DNA of 64,000 nt from Archilochus colubris (taxonomy: Eukaryota > Chordata > Aves > Apodiformes > Trochilidae), in the NCBI GenBank assembly GCA_023079485.1, contig CM041083.1, positions 144,722,052-144,786,051 on the forward strand, given 5' to 3'. The translations under genes were made by a program, and so were the position numbers. Position 1 is the first letter of the stretch. Each line of letters opens with the position of its first letter. This document shows, piece after piece, positions 1 through 10,845 of the stretch. The notes beneath the pieces are model-generated. The model searched no databases. It was not told the origin of the DNA and saw only the letters and a list, made by a program, of their open reading frames with translations.

Positions 1-840
1 GTTATCAGGTAGATATACAAGCAGTGTATAACATTAAAACCTTTTATAATTTCTACTATAGAATATTCTTGTTATTATTCCAAGTGTCTAGAATATGATT
101 GGTTTGCCGTGACACAAAAAACCTGGAAGGTTCAATAAAAAATTGCAATTGAAAATACTAAACTATTATGCATGTAGATTCTATCTGTTCTTACATTCAG
201 ATTCTTTTTAATTCACAATTAGTTAAAGTTCAAAAAAGTTAAAAGTTACTCAACAACAAAAGAACTATGGCCCATTTCCTAGAAAAATGAGAAGGGAGTG
301 CAGTTTCTTGATTAGTTAATAACAGCAAAACATTAACTTTCTCAAGGTCTTTATCAGCTCTGAAAGCACCTCCTATTGTATGATATCCATCTATAAAAAT
401 GTATTTACAGTATGTACTCTTAAAGAAAGAATATACAAAATGTGGATTTCCTCCTTTAACAAGGCTACTTGAGTTCAGTTGTACTTACAAAGTGTAGTGT
501 GTGTCCTCTGTATTAAGTTCAACGGGTACAAGACAAACACAGAACTAAACTTGGCAACAAGTACTCAAGTATGCAGTCCCTCTCCATGGAGGAAATTCAA
601 TGACATGTAACTCCAAACAATAACTTCTGTGAAAAAAAAAATATTCCCCTAAGTCAATGTTGCAGAGAAGACCACATAACCCTGAAATTTCCAACTGCAG
701 AATAATTTCATCAGTAAATAACTGAGTGTAAATCTCTCTCAACAAAATATGGCTGAATTTGGTATTTTAGAAAATAATTGTGGGGAAACATACTTTTTAA
801 GTAATGGGCTATCATAATAAATCTCTTTTATTTGCTTCAG

Positions 841-1062
841 GTGTCAGATGAACAGGAAAATGTGTTTGTGGTTTCACTGAAATCACTAACAAAATGGAAT
901 AATTTTGTATTGAACAGCTTCAAGTGGAAAAAAAAAATATTAATTCTCAAAATGGAAGAGAGGGTAGTGGAGGGAGGCCACCCTTTCCCTACCACAACTG
1001 CCATAAATGGCCTTATTAGTGACAGATCCATGCCAGACATGGATTACTTAAGGGCTTCTTGA
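841..1062 (+). other. Candidate terminal coding exon (unproven)
   Basis: A pyrimidine-rich tract ending in tttgcttcag (to 840) makes a good splice acceptor. The frame that follows is open for 73 codons (begins VSDEQENVFVVSLKS, ends YLRAS) and stops with TGA at 1060-1062. An AATAAA lies at 1271-1276, which could serve as a poly(A) signal about 210 bases later. The protein is lysine-rich in the middle (WKKK) and resembles nothing I know. No upstream partner exon was identified. An open frame of this length is common by chance in AT-rich DNA, so this could equally be nothing. Confidence 0.15.
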
Positions 1063-1175
1063 TGATGATGGTCTTTCTTAAAAATGCTTACAGATTAAGA
1101 AAACCAGCTATTGAAAAGACTGTATTACACTTCTCTCATGCTTATGCTATTGAATAATTTTTCATTTCTCCACAG

Positions 1176-1208
1176 GTTAATTACTATGCAGTTTACATGT
1201 TCTTCCAG
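1176..1208 (+). other. Candidate 33-nt microexon (unproven)
   Basis: The segment is bracketed by an acceptor-like tract (tttctccacag, ending 1175) and a donor-like CAG|GTGAGG at 1206-1214. It is 33 nt long, so it would add 11 codons in phase (VNYYAVYMFFQ) without shifting frame. There is no further support. Acceptor-donor pairs this close also arise by chance. Confidence 0.1.
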
Positions 1209-4200
1209 GTGAGGTGATGAAGCAGAAGTCATCACTTCTCCCTCTCCTTGGAGAGAAAAAACAGTATTAGAATAAATGAGAGAACAAGTACAGAGAAAAG
1301 AAAGTAGGTGAGAACAAATGAAGAAACATTAGTGAGTGAGAAGTGCTTTATTTGATGTTTTATTTTTTAAGGCTAATTTGTATGCTTTTATAATCACCCA
1401 TTTTCATTTTTCTTTAAATATGATTGTGTTTTCTGCAATATGTAACCTTCTTAGACAAGCTCATCACCATGATAGGAGATCACTTCAGATGGCTTCAAGG
1501 GTGCAGAGAAGAGATGATTGGGTTGAGCTGTCACCTGTCAGACACAAGTTGTTCCCTGTTAAGTCACAGCCTACCCCACTGAATCCTTAGAAAAGAGTGG
1601 GCAGAATTTCAAAAGAAAAATACACACATACACTGGAATTCTTGTGCAGGATTTCCACCACAGACCATATTGTCATATTCATTAATGCTGCATAAATATA
1701 TCTGTGGGCCTAACAATAAAGAATCTTCATTAAATGAAGGTTTAAATATTTTTGTAATTTATTAATTCCTTGATACTCTAAAATCTAAACTTTGGCTGCT
1801 ATTTTGTTTGAACAAGCTGTGGTAGCACAGTGGTGTTCAGGGACAGGCCAGGGCCCAGGTTCCCAGTTACTCTGCCTCAGTGAGGTGGGCCACAGGTCTC
1901 AAGAAATTAACATAAAACTGAAATATAGAACAGATAGTTTGGGAACAAATATGGAAATGTCTGCCCATAACTGTGAAAAGGAAGATGTCTTGCTTATTTT
2001 TAAATGCATAAGGAGCAGTAGGGAAAATTTTTGATACAAGATCGTTTCTTCAGGTAAAATTTAATTTGGGATTGTTATGGGTAGTAATGCATGAGCAACA
2101 AGCACTAATTTCTTCTTGCACCAATAGGGAAATAGATCACAGCAGACTGGTAAATATAAAGCCCAGAGGTAAGAAAGAAGCATATCAACCATGAAATTGT
2201 GTTAATTCAATAATTAAAGTGAGTCTCAGTTCTGATGTAGGCTCTGGTTGTGTAGCAAAGATGTGAGAAAACAATTGGGAATGGCAGCCCATTACACTTG
2301 TATTAATCATCAGGAGAAAAGAGTTTCAGTAAATCGAACACTTTATGAAAACTACAGCATATGTAGCCCTGGACCTTATATCATCTCATTAATCAAAGCA
2401 ATACACAGGGAGTGAAATTTCCACCTGAGTTTAGTTTTGAGAAAGAGGCAGCAAGGAGTGGGAGTGTCTTGTCTTTGTTCCCAGATGCTACAGCAGAGCC
2501 AAGCTTTGTAGTGCTCTTCCCAGCAAGGGAATGAAAACAGTGCTGTAGGGGGAAATTAATTATTACCAGGGACATTCCAGCTGGAAATCTGTGTAGCTGC
2601 AAAATGAACACATTTTAAGGAGTTGAGTGTTTCCTGCTGATCAGGTTAGTTTCCCTTGTGCTTTAATGCTTTACAAAACTTCTATAGAAAAGCAAGTTTC
2701 TATTAAGGATGGGGAGGAATTTACTATTAGATTTGGTGGTTTTAAATTGTCATTAGTTTCTCATGTGTGATCCCAGAGAAAGCAAGAGAGAGAAAAACTC
2801 CCAGATAAAATCAGTGGCACAGTGCATGAAATCATCTGAAATCTGGAATGTCCCCTCTTCCAATATAAGCAACCCACTTAAACAGGAGGGGTTTGTCTGG
2901 GTTACTATCATTTACAAAATACCACCAATGGATGTTTTTGACTGAGATTAGGGTATCCCACAGAGATATAGTTAATGTTTTCCTATAAAATGTGTTGCAA
3001 GAGAGGCAAAGTAGGGAGTGAACATCCCAAGAGAGTGCCTTGACCATTTGGCTCTGCTTTAATTAGTGTTTCTTGTCAACATAAATTATCTCCTTCACCT
3101 GTGAAGGAATCCAAATGGAAGACTTTTAGTCTTCAGAACCCACAGATATTCTGATTAAGGAAATGTCTCATTAAGAAGTTTCAAGCCAGTTCCTGTTTCT
3201 AGTGTTCTTTGACAAAACCCTCCAAAATGTAATCAGCAATAAGATAAGGTCTGTGCCTTATTACAAGATTATTAAAGACTGTACATCCATGCCATTTTTC
3301 TTGTTGTCTCTCAACAACCATTTTCATTATCAGCTACAAAATTTACCTCTTAGGTGTCTGGGTGTAGGTTCAGGAGTGCTTTGTGCATTTGCATTCACTG
3401 TAAAAAAATAAAATAATTCTAGCACTTAAAAACTGGAGCAAGCATTTGGCCTTACAGTTACACATGGTTAGAAAATCTTGTGGCTTGCTTTAAAAGATCT
3501 GTCCATACATTTTTTTATGTTTTTATACAGCAGTAGGCTCAAAGCTCAAAAAAATATCATTTAATACGAAAGTGGATCTGACAATTTCATGATCAGGTTC
3601 CTGAGAAATAGAAGTTATATCACAGAAGGGATAACTGAGGAATGAATATACAAAAATTTGGCCAGGATTATCAATGAAACTTAATTGTAGACCCTGAATA
3701 ACAGGGTCCTGATACTGTACTTCCATGGGGACCTATATCCACCTTATATTTTTTCCATTTTAAAATACATGTTCATTACTACCTGCAATATTTATATAAA
3801 CTCACATTCCTGAAGTCCTTAAAAGGCAGAAACTGCCTTTAGAGAGAAATAAAACAATAGCTGACGAAATGTTCTTTTTGGCTGTTAATGAGACAGGTAT
3901 TTTGACCAATCAAATAACTACTGAATTAATTACTGAATATAGCTTCTTACCAGACACTATGACTGAAATAATTTTCCAGTAAAGCTTAAATGAAACTTTC
4001 ATTAACACTTTTTTCAGGTCACAAACAATTTTCTCTGCTTTCTCTCACTATATAAAATTGTCTTACTGATTTTAGAATAAACTTTCCCTTAGAAGGTGGT
4101 AACTAGTAGCTAATGAAAAGAACAGAAATGAAATTAAATTATTATATACACAATTGCATTTTCTAATTTACAACAAGAAGCTATGCTGAAAATGCAATAG

Positions 4201-5229
4201 CACATTTAAACATCTGTTTTCTTGGGAAAAATTGTTGGGACATAGGTACGTATCCTTTAAAAGCAATTCTGTATTCTTAATGATGTCTGTAAGAATATAT
4301 TTTTCTTTAAATGTAATGCATTAGTGTCGCAATTCCTTTTCTCTCTGCGCTTTCCCATGACCTAATGCACAGCAAATAATTTGTTATTTGGGTTTGGGTT
4401 ATCAAAAATATGCAGCATCAGGCAATTTTATGCCACTTAACATTTTAAAAAAAAGAAAGAAAAAGTAGTGTAAGGAGTTTTAGTCTGTAATATGGAGCTT
4501 TCAAAATTCTTGCAAAGTATTTACTGGAGATCTGGCTGGTAAGTATCATGCCTTACATTCTGCCCTGATTTCCTTGTTTTCCACTGAGAACAATAGATTT
4601 GAAAGGAGTAGAAAAGGTTAAAGGAATCAGTTAAACAGTATGCTTGCACCTTTTGAAAAACAAAATGTTCCTGGCACCATCAGGAAATTGCTCTTTGCAG
4701 TTTCTGATAGAACTTAATTTTAATCAAAATTACATTTGTGTCACTAAATTACTTTTCATGTCAAAATGTCTTTATAGCAAGTCAACAAAATAATTTTATT
4801 ATTAAAAGCAGCTAAAAAATCCAAAATACCTTCCTAAAATCTTTGTGTAATTATAAAAACATTAGTGCTCTTTTATTATAATGAATAAGAATTCATAGAC
4901 ATGGAGAATTCACTGGAGATATTATTTTTTTTTTAAATTTCAAAATATTAAGTAGCAAAATTATATTGTTGAAAAAATACCACTAATATAGGATGAGATA
5001 GCAAAATCCACCCTATATATAGAAAATGGACATAACGTAACTCACACAGTGAGAATAGATTTGATGTGGTTTATATTAGCTGCAATACACATTTCATGTT
5101 ACAGAGCAGATGGAGAGTAAGGGTACTAGAAAAACAGAATTAGCAACAGCTACACCAGTATTATTAAGAAATGCAAAAATATGCACCTCTGCTTCACTGT
5201 GAATTAAGAAAAATAACATAGGTTCCATA

Positions 5230-5300
5230 TGTGCATATATATATATATATATATATACTCACACACATCTATAAATATATATATATGTGTATATATATAT
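5230..5300. repeat. TA-rich dinucleotide microsatellite, compound with CA/TG
   Basis: Alternating purine-pyrimidine sequence: a long run of (AT)n, then CACACAC, then more (AT)n and TGTGTATATAT. It can form cruciform or unwound DNA and is likely polymorphic in length. Confidence 0.9.
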
Positions 5301-5685
5301 GCTGAAATAAGTAAAATCCCTGGTCTTTAGAAAAGACAGCAGTGATATGGAACTATCTTTTACAGCTGGAAAAATAATACTTTTCTGTTCATTTTCATCA
5401 CAGTTATACTTCAACAGTCTCCAATTTTTAATGACCTATATGTGGAAACATATTGGAAACTCAGACTTTGGTTTGTTGGCTCAAGGATTTGTGATCTGAT
5501 GGCCTTTCTTGACACTGATAAGAACATGTTTCAGGGAAATAATTACTGAAGAAAAGCTGACTGGTGTCATTACTTCAGACCATTCCAATTTCTGCATCAC
5601 TAGCAGGGACATTTTCCTTACAGAGGCCCCTTATACATGATAGCTAATTGACAGATCCACACATATACATATAATCATGTATGTC

Positions 5686-5707
5686 TGTGTATGCATATGC
5701 ATACACA
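5686..5707. repeat. Perfect 22-bp palindrome
   Basis: The left half TGTGTATGCAT (5686-5696) is followed directly by its exact reverse complement (5697-5707). It sits in alternating purine-pyrimidine sequence next to a CACACA run, so cruciform or Z-DNA formation is possible. No known protein site is implied. Confidence 0.85.
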
Positions 5708-6467
5708 CACATCTATATTTCTACTTTATTTCTCAAGCCTTATATCTGAAACCAAAAGAAATTAAGCAATGAAGGTAAAAGGAAAAGAAAAGGTTTGTGA
5801 TGCTCCCTCAGCTTTGAGAAAGAAAAATAATTTCTGCATGTTTCATTTCAAATGTTACGTGATGGTTTAATGTAACTTCTAAATTTCAGCCTACATGACT
5901 GGTGGAACTCTAAAGCAAGCTCTGATCCTGTGACTGCCTTGTCCCATCACAAAGTCCTTCTAGGTGTTCTATAACCTATTCCTTACATTCCTTATTTATT
6001 ACAAAATATATTGCATAAATATTTCTGAGAATTTTGGGGGAATAATTTGCCAATCCTTTGGTTCTTTTTTGTTTGTTTTGGTTTTGTTTTTTTGTTATAT
6101 CAATAAACATAAAGAAAAAATGAATCATTAATTTGGAAATTAAATTATTTTTAAAATGTTTTCCTACATATATGTAAATGAAAGTCTTATGAGAAGAAAA
6201 ATACCTGAGTACTATTTCTGATGCAGCTAAGAGGGATTATATCTGTTCCCCTTAGATATGCAGATGTGGTACTGCCATGAGACTGAAGGCACTTTTTACA
6301 AGGTAGTGGTGTCCTGGGAACAGACACCACAAGGTGTGCCTCTGTGTTCCAATTTATAAAATTTGAATCTGAGGTTCTGTCTCAGACATATATCTTTGCC
6401 AGGGAGTAACATTACAGAATTTTTTGTTTTCACAATTCTCATTAATTTATTCTTTTTCTATCAGCTG

Positions 6468-6580
6468 CAAGGATTGGAAAGCAGCTTGATTGGAAAGCAG
6501 CTTTTTCATTCAAAAGCATAAGGTGAGGTCAAATGAGATGAGGTGAGGTGAGGAGAGATGAGACATCATGAGGGGCGCAG
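6468..6580 (+). repeat. Short direct duplication plus degenerate GAGGT/GAGAT repeat
   Basis: The 15-mer GATTGGAAAGCAGCT occurs twice 16-17 bases apart (about 6472-6502). It is followed at about 6520-6575 by repeated GAGGT, GAGAT and ATGAG words. This is a purine-rich degenerate minisatellite with no coding sense. Confidence 0.6.
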
Positions 6581-9507
6581 GCATCGAAGAACCCTTTGAA
6601 AATTGCTTCTTATATGGGACCAAGCTCCACAGGGCAGCGAGAAATTAATAGAGTTCTGTGCATTTCAGGTGGATGCCTCTTGCATGCAGAGGCTGCCAGT
6701 AAACTGAGCCATTTTTTCATTTGGCAAACACTTGTATATTCAGCTAGGCTCAACCTGGAGCTGCTATGAACTACTGCCCTCCCTAACTGCTACAGCCAGT
6801 GTATAATAAATTGCACTGAACTACAGGCATGAGCTATACAGCCCACTTAAGGCTCCTTGCTACTCAGAAATGATAGAATTTCTGCTTAAAAATAGAGGCA
6901 AAAGCAAGCAAAGCCATCTTGCCTAGTTCTGCTCAGCGTTAATACACATCTTATTATCTAATCAATAAATCTTTTCTAATATAATCCAGGACACAGAAAA
7001 ACCTGAACCCATGGTTCATTACTTGCCAAATATTGCCAATCTACTTGTAATTATTATCTGTGTCCTTCCCATTAAAAACGCTGTAAAAAGGTTTTTGAAA
7101 ACCTTATGTACCTCCAAAACCCAATTAAAAATCACCAAAAAAACCCCATTGGTAAGGCAGTATTTCCTTAATTTAAGTTTGAAATTTCCTGTTTGTCTTT
7201 ACATACATGCCAGAAGTTACTGAAATCTACATTCTGAAGCAAGAATATCTGGGGGTGGGGGAAGAAAAGAAAAGAAAATACAAACGAAAAAAAATTTAAC
7301 TAAAGAAAGCAGGAAACTTACTAATAAGGATAACCTACCTTTACCCCTCAGTCTTAGTCATATGAGAAATGCTATAAAGCCACTGAAATAATCCATATGC
7401 TTAAAGGTAAATCCTTGTGGAATTATTTTGCCAGGTTTGCATTTTAATTACTTTTGTTTGCTAACTTCACCTCAGAAGGGTAAGTCATTCTTTCAGTTTC
7501 AGTGAAGATCTTTTCCCTGAACACTTTTAGGGATACAAAAGTTGTAAGAGTCTTAGAGAGAAGTAATATTTTCCATACTGCAAAACTTTTCTTAGGTCTC
7601 CTTCCTCATAAGTTCAGATTGGTGGTACCTTAAAATGGATCCTTTTAAAATAACTGTATCAGCCAAGAATACTTTAACACAGCCTTTGTGACATTTTTAT
7701 AAGCTTTCTCACCAAAAACACCTCTTTTGGATAGAAAAAATGTCATCACAATGATATTTTCCTCACACTGCAAAATCATAATCCTTACTGAAAATTTTGG
7801 AACAAATCATCTTTATTTGGTGTACTTTCACAAAATGGCATTTAGGTGCAATACACATTACTAATAAATTCTGCTCCCACATGATAATGCTAAAGTTCAG
7901 TCCTAAGCATGACAGAAATCAGTATGCTTAGTCATATTAAAACATATTTTTATAAGCATCCTGTGAGAGGATGTATCATGAGATGCAATCTTATTTCAAG
8001 GATCAATGTAGTGCCACGTACTATTGTCAACCATTATGACTGGAGGGGCAAAGTATGTTTCAGAATGCCTTCTACCTTCTTCCTTCTCCTTTCAGGAGAA
8101 ATGAAAAGGGGACAAGGAGAGGGAAAAGAAAAAAAAAATCATATCTTGGTCTTGTCAAATCAGATGTGGATGAACATTTTTGATTTCTCTGGGTGCCCAG
8201 TTTACAGAGGAGGCTTGAACTCTGCCACTCTTAATATGAAGGAAACACTTTATGTATCTCTTCATTTTACTGAGGATGAATGAGGATGAATTTTGTGATG
8301 CCTGGTTGAAGTAGTATGCTTCAGAAGAGACACAACGGCCCTTGGCTCCCATGACAAGTTTCATCTTGCTTAATTAGATTGCTATCAGTGGATCTGCTGC
8401 TTTATTATTCTGTGTGAATGAACGTGTCCAAAGACCATAGTCAAAGATGGAACAAAATAACAGGAAGCTTAGTCTAGTTCTGTGCACTACTGACTGTCCC
8501 CTTCTAGCTTTGAAACCCACTAATGATCCTCATTGCTTCAGTCAAGGGTGTGTCTGGAATAGAGGTGGTTGTTTTATAGGGGTTATCCTAGAAACTTATG
8601 TATATAGGTATGCACATTTGTATGTATCTTTGTGTCACCTTCTCCAGTGACTTCATGTGTAACAAACAATGACCCTCAGTGTGCAAATTCTGCATTATAC
8701 CTTATGTAGTTACTCTACAGTAATCTATAGCTACGCATTTTGTAAAATCCTTGTACATCCAACCATGCACTGTCACCAACTCTTTCAGCATATGATGAAA
8801 AAGTGTTTGGACAAGGATGTGTAATAATGAATCAGAGGCTTCCCTTTAAAGATTAAACCATTGTTTGATTTCACAGAAGGTAAATTCCATCAATCAATTT
8901 GTCAAAAAAACAATTTCAGGTTTAATTCCATAAGAATCAATCATAAAATGAACACACAAGGAGCACTTTGTTAAATTAAGAAACAAGGAAATATACACCA
9001 ATTTAAGATTTTCCCCATGTAAATCACTGAGAAATTAATGTTGGGGGGGTGTGAATAATAATTTGAAAGACAAGATGAAAAAAAAAAAAGCCTAAAAATA
9101 CAGGGGATTAAAAACCGACAAAAATTTTATCTTAACAAAAATGATGTCTAAAGATTCACAGAATTTTTCAGAGGTGCTCTTAACTGCTCATGTTCAGAAA
9201 TAACACAGAACAAACTAAACTTCTATAGAGTTCCTAAGGCTTGGACTTCCATAAATCAAATACAAATTTGTTATTGATAGTTGATTTTCTAGGATTCTTT
9301 TGGACTACAGAACCAAAATGCAAACCAACAATTCACTGAACTCATGAAATGTCAGACAGCCTCTGAAAACGTGTGCCTTAATTTTGGTTTACACCTGTAG
9401 GACTGTCAGCAGATCAAGAAAGGAACTTGCCTGAGAAAGCAAAGAAAAAGAAGATAATAAAATTTGCTTACATATTTCTTCACCACCACCCTTCCTCCCT
9501 CTTTTGA

Positions 9508-9722
9508 AGGAAAAAAAAAAAAGAAAGGGAGGATGAGGAAGCAAGGGTGGAGAAATAAGGAAAAAAGCAAAGGGAGCTGGAGAGAGAAAGGCAAAAGGGA
9601 GAAGAGGAGGGGGAAGAAAGAGAGAAAAGGAAAGGTGAAGGAAAAGGAAGAAGGAAGAGAAGGACAAGGAAGGAAAAAGGAAGAGGTGAATGGGAGAATG
9701 GGAAAGGGGAGGGGGGGAAAAG
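9508..9722 (+). repeat. Long polypurine tract (GGAA/GAAA-rich)
   Basis: About 215 bases are almost pure A and G, with very few interruptions, made of GGAA, GAAA, GGGA and GAGG words and ending in a G7 run. The ORFs that cross it on both strands are compositional artefacts (Lys/Arg/Glu/Gly on plus, Phe/Ser/Leu/Pro on minus). Such tracts can form triplex (H-DNA) structures and often cause assembly gaps. Confidence 0.9.
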
Positions 9723-10251
9723 TTCACAACAAATCTTACGAAGCTCTCAGTATGCCTGAGCTAAGTACAGATTAATGATGCTACATTTTAGAACTATAAT
9801 TTGAATATTAAAACTCACCAGAGGTGATCAATCCAGCAGTATCAGTGGGCGTTTATCCAGGAGATACCAAACATATGTTACACAAGCTCTTTTCCCAGTA
9901 ACACTCTGTGTCAGCTGAGATAAAGATTGTCATAGTACCCAATTTAAGGCTCATTTCATGTCAATTTAAAATTCTTTCTGAATATTTCACATCTTCTTAA
10001 AACTGGCAATTTCCAGTTGTGCTTCATAGGACAGAAGGCAGCACTAATGACTGGAAAAATATGTATCTTTTTAATAAATAATTAATATTTATTGAATATT
10101 TGGCTATAACTATATCAGCATAATTTTATGAAGAAAACTAAATGATGGGGAAAAAGTCATGGTGGGGAAGGTGAATGCACAGCAGCATTAACCTCCAAAC
10201 AGTCATGCTCATTCACACTGTCAGTGACTTTCCCTGTGTAATTTTCTGTAG

Positions 10252-10295
10252 GACACTGCTGAGCACATTTTCTGATGGATGTGGCCTCTTCTCAG
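10252..10295 (+). other. Candidate 44-nt exon (unproven)
   Basis: An acceptor-like attttctgtag ends at 10251, and a donor-like CTCAG|GTAGGA follows at 10291-10301. The 44 bases between contain a GATGGATGTGGCC word. There is no conserved peptide or neighbouring exon, and chance pairing of splice-like words is likely. Confidence 0.08.
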
Positions 10296-10747
10296 GTAGG
10301 AGGATGCACTTGGCTCGTTGCACCTTCTGTCTGGCAGTGCCCTGGAGTCCTGCTGTGCCTGGTCTGTCACGTTGCCTGGCTCAAGCAAAGCTGTACTAAA
10401 ATGGTGCAGGCTTTGTATTTGTTGACCATCAGAGTTCAGCTAGGAGGGAATTTATCTTTCTTAAATACTTGTTATCTTTGTTAGCTAACTCATCATCATT
10501 TAGGTGACTGAAGTCCATATACATGAAGGGCACAACAGCTAATGCTGTCATGTGGACTTTGAAATGATCCATGAAGGAGAATATACAGCCACTGCTTCAT
10601 AATCAGATACCAGAAGTGATTTACCTTTCAAAAATATTTACATCCATAAAACTCAAATGCTGCCTGTTCAAAATATTGTAGTTGTTTACCCAGGGAGAAT
10701 AAAATAAGATCCTGTATCTCCTGCAGAGAGGGCCTCCTTGCCTGACT

Positions 10748-10845
10748 TTGCAGCTGGTTTAACTGAGGTTAAGTGAGACATCTAAGGTCACACAGTGAAT
10801 GAACAACCTAGGAAGATGCTGACAACAAGCCAGGACCTTTTCAAG
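10748..10845 (+). mobile_element. MIR-like ancient SINE fragment
   Basis: The order of words matches the conserved core of MIR/CORE-type SINEs: an ACTGAGGTTAAGTGA block, then a degraded stretch, then AAGGTCACACAGTGAATGAA, and at the end AAGCCAGGACCT. In MIR the same words appear in this order around the AAGGTCACACAG motif. The copy is truncated at both ends and diverged, as expected for an element fixed before the bird lineage split from other amniotes. No intact polymerase III promoter or 3' end was seen. The family call rests on motif recall, not on an alignment. Confidence 0.6.

Larger units (their letters stand above)
1..5229. other. AT-rich non-coding stretch, no recognised gene or repeat
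   Basis: I see no conserved protein, RNA gene or interspersed repeat here. The sequence is AT-rich with short A or T runs. ORFs are short and lack family resemblance. Two exon-like spots near the left end (841-1062 and 1176-1208) are listed separately. The rest looks like ordinary intergenic or intronic bird DNA. Confidence 0.6.
5301..9507. other. AT-rich non-coding stretch with minor simple repeats
   Basis: No gene recognised. It holds a 22-bp palindrome (5686-5707), T-rich runs near 6062-6095, and a short duplicated GATTGGAAAGCAGCT pair followed by a degenerate GAGGT-type repeat (6468-6580), all listed separately where useful. A 124-codon ORF at 7909-8283 has no family likeness, and I regard it as chance. 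Confidence 0.6.

Noticed and set aside
7909..8283. 124-codon plus-strand ORF
   Set aside because: No domain, no signal peptide and no splice or poly(A) context. The length is within chance expectation.
9389..9775. ORFs of 103-112 codons on both strands
   Set aside because: They run through the purine tract. The Lys/Arg/Gly and Ser/Phe/Pro/Leu bias is purely compositional.
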